Shown here piece after piece: positions 63,495-64,000 of a DNA stretch of 64,000 nt. The DNA is taken from NCBI RefSeq assembly GCF_042427585.1, contig NZ_JBHMFC010000081.1, positions 62,001 to 126,000 of the forward strand, in the 5' to 3' direction. The first letter of the stretch is position 1, and each line of letters starts with the position of its first letter. Position numbers and translations under genes: made by a program. This stretch comes from Pseudalgibacter ostreae. GTDB lineage: Bacteria > Bacteroidota > Bacteroidia > Flavobacteriales > Flavobacteriaceae. The notes beneath the pieces are model-generated. The model worked only from the letters and a program-made list of their open reading frames with translations. It was not told where the DNA came from and did no database searches.

Positions 63495-63596
63495 CAATAA
63501 CTAAGAATTCGTTTTGCCGATAGGCCAAAAATGAATTCTGTGTTGACGAATCCGGTTGATTTGCCGTACTATGGGTAAAACGATGTATTTAGGGAA
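63495..63596 (+). repeat. Island repeat, copy C (runs into the scaffold gap)
   Basis: Begins CAATAACTAAGAATTCG. Its hairpin arms are AGAATTCGTTTTGCC and GGCCAAAAATGAATTCT around the same GATA loop. The stem sequence differs from A/B at many positions, but with matching changes in both arms. GTGTTGACGAATCCGG follows. The copy is cut by the N run. Confidence 0.8.
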
Positions 63597-63767
63597 NNNN
63601 NNNNNNNNNNNNNNNNNNNNNNNNNNNNNNNNNNNNNNNNNNNNNNNNNNNNNNNNNNNNNNNNNNNNNNNNNNNNNNNNNNNNNNNNNNNNNNNNNNNN
63701 NNNNNNNNNNNNNNNNNNNNNNNNNNNNNNNNNNNNNNNNNNNNNNNNNNNNNNNNNNNNNNNNNNN
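63597..63767. other. Assembly gap (171 Ns)
   Basis: A run of 171 unknown bases. The gap falls inside repeated sequence: the same hairpin element and transposase tail occur together at 52656-53320, which is a probable cause of the assembly break. Confidence 0.99.
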
Positions 63768-63851
63768 ATTTTAATTTACAGTTTCTGAGTTTTATCAATT
63801 CATTTTAAAGTTAAGCCATAGCAGAGCCAGGCTACTTGTGCAGCTTCATTT

Positions 63852-63943
63852 TTAGTTGCTCATATTCAGTTTCTTGTCTTTTAGTAAAACGCGCCAATTG
63901 TCGGGTGGTCCACGATCATTAAATAACAAAATGGTATGTGTTT
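63852..63943 (-). pseudogene. Second transposase remnant (C-terminal fragment)
   Basis: On the minus strand the frame reads THTILLFNDRGPPDNWRVLL, then KDKKLNMSN and a stop. It corresponds to the last 30 residues of the remnant at 52929, with substitutions that mostly keep the protein sequence. Upstream of this the similarity ends abruptly near 63945. The left flank is also shared with the first copy. Confidence 0.6.
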
Positions 63944-64000
63944 TGACCCCTATAAAACAAGAGTAATCTTTTAAATTTCGATTATTAATTATGCGTTTAA

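Noticed and set aside
52204..64000. Integron integrase, tRNA genes or phage attachment site that would explain the island
   Set aside because: None could be recognised in the visible sequence on either strand; the integron idea rests only on the repeats.

Overview
The window looks like chromosome (with one scaffold gap, Ns at 63597-63767) from a member of the Flavobacteriaceae (Bacteroidota). It is AT-rich. Several genes are preceded by the Bacteroidota -7 promoter box TAnnTTTG and lack Shine-Dalgarno sites. There are Bacteroidota-type lipoprotein signals, and a carrier protein of the Bacteroidota-specific T6SS (TssD family). The genus cannot be decided from the sequence alone.

Layout. (1) 1-5605: ordinary chromosomal genes: a conserved protein cut by the window edge, a metallo-beta-lactamase-fold hydrolase, two small envelope proteins, an XRE regulator, an M14 carboxypeptidase and an Lrp/AsnC regulator. 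(2) 5911-11323 (+): a Dlt-like acylation operon (ATP-grasp, adenylation enzyme, acyl carrier protein, MBOAT acyltransferase, DltD-like SGNH protein). (3) 11346-26970 (-): glycan modification genes. They include one GNAT protein, five tandem CelD/FemAB-like acyltransferase paralogs, a PglD/NeuD-FemAB fusion, a PglC-type initiating sugar transferase, a CapK-like ligase, a sugar-transfer ATP-grasp, a free-standing PglD/NeuD acetyltransferase, an integral membrane acyltransferase and a GT4. (4) 27475-29466 (+): a beta-helix surface lipoprotein. (5) 29715-44045 (-): a 12-gene capsule/exopolysaccharide/O-antigen operon with four glycosyltransferases, an EpsG-like polymerase, a pyruvyltransferase, a QueC-like PP-loop protein, a Wzx flippase and three nucleotide-sugar enzymes. 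(6) 44217-45350: a tandem array of ten hairpin repeats. (7) 45906-52203 (+): PglE- and PglF-like enzymes, then Wza- and Wzc-like export and kinase proteins. (8) 52.2-64 kb: an accessory island of orphan genes separated by recurring structured intergenic repeats and transposase debris.

Regions 2-7 together read as one surface-polysaccharide system. PglF, PglE and PglD would make a UDP-diacetamido-trideoxy sugar, which PglC would load on a lipid carrier. GT4/GT2 enzymes extend it with sugars that probably include uronic acids, Wzx flips it, EpsG polymerises it, and Wza/Wzc export it. An unusually large set of acyl/aminoacyl-transfer enzymes suggests a heavily decorated product.

The most interesting region is the accessory island. 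It holds a TssD-linked metzincin toxin with a secreted MORN-repeat protein as probable immunity factor (53706-56098). It also holds an unannotated 37-residue metallothionein-like protein next to an ECF sigma factor with a Cys-rich tail. A 1647-residue protein combines an Mrr-like nuclease, an SF2 helicase and about 13 helicase-associated repeats, and is a candidate anti-phage protein. The intergenic blocks begin and end with complementary sequences and contain covarying hairpins, reminiscent of integron attC sites or the ends of rolling-circle (IS91-like) elements. No integrase or intact transposase is visible in the window.
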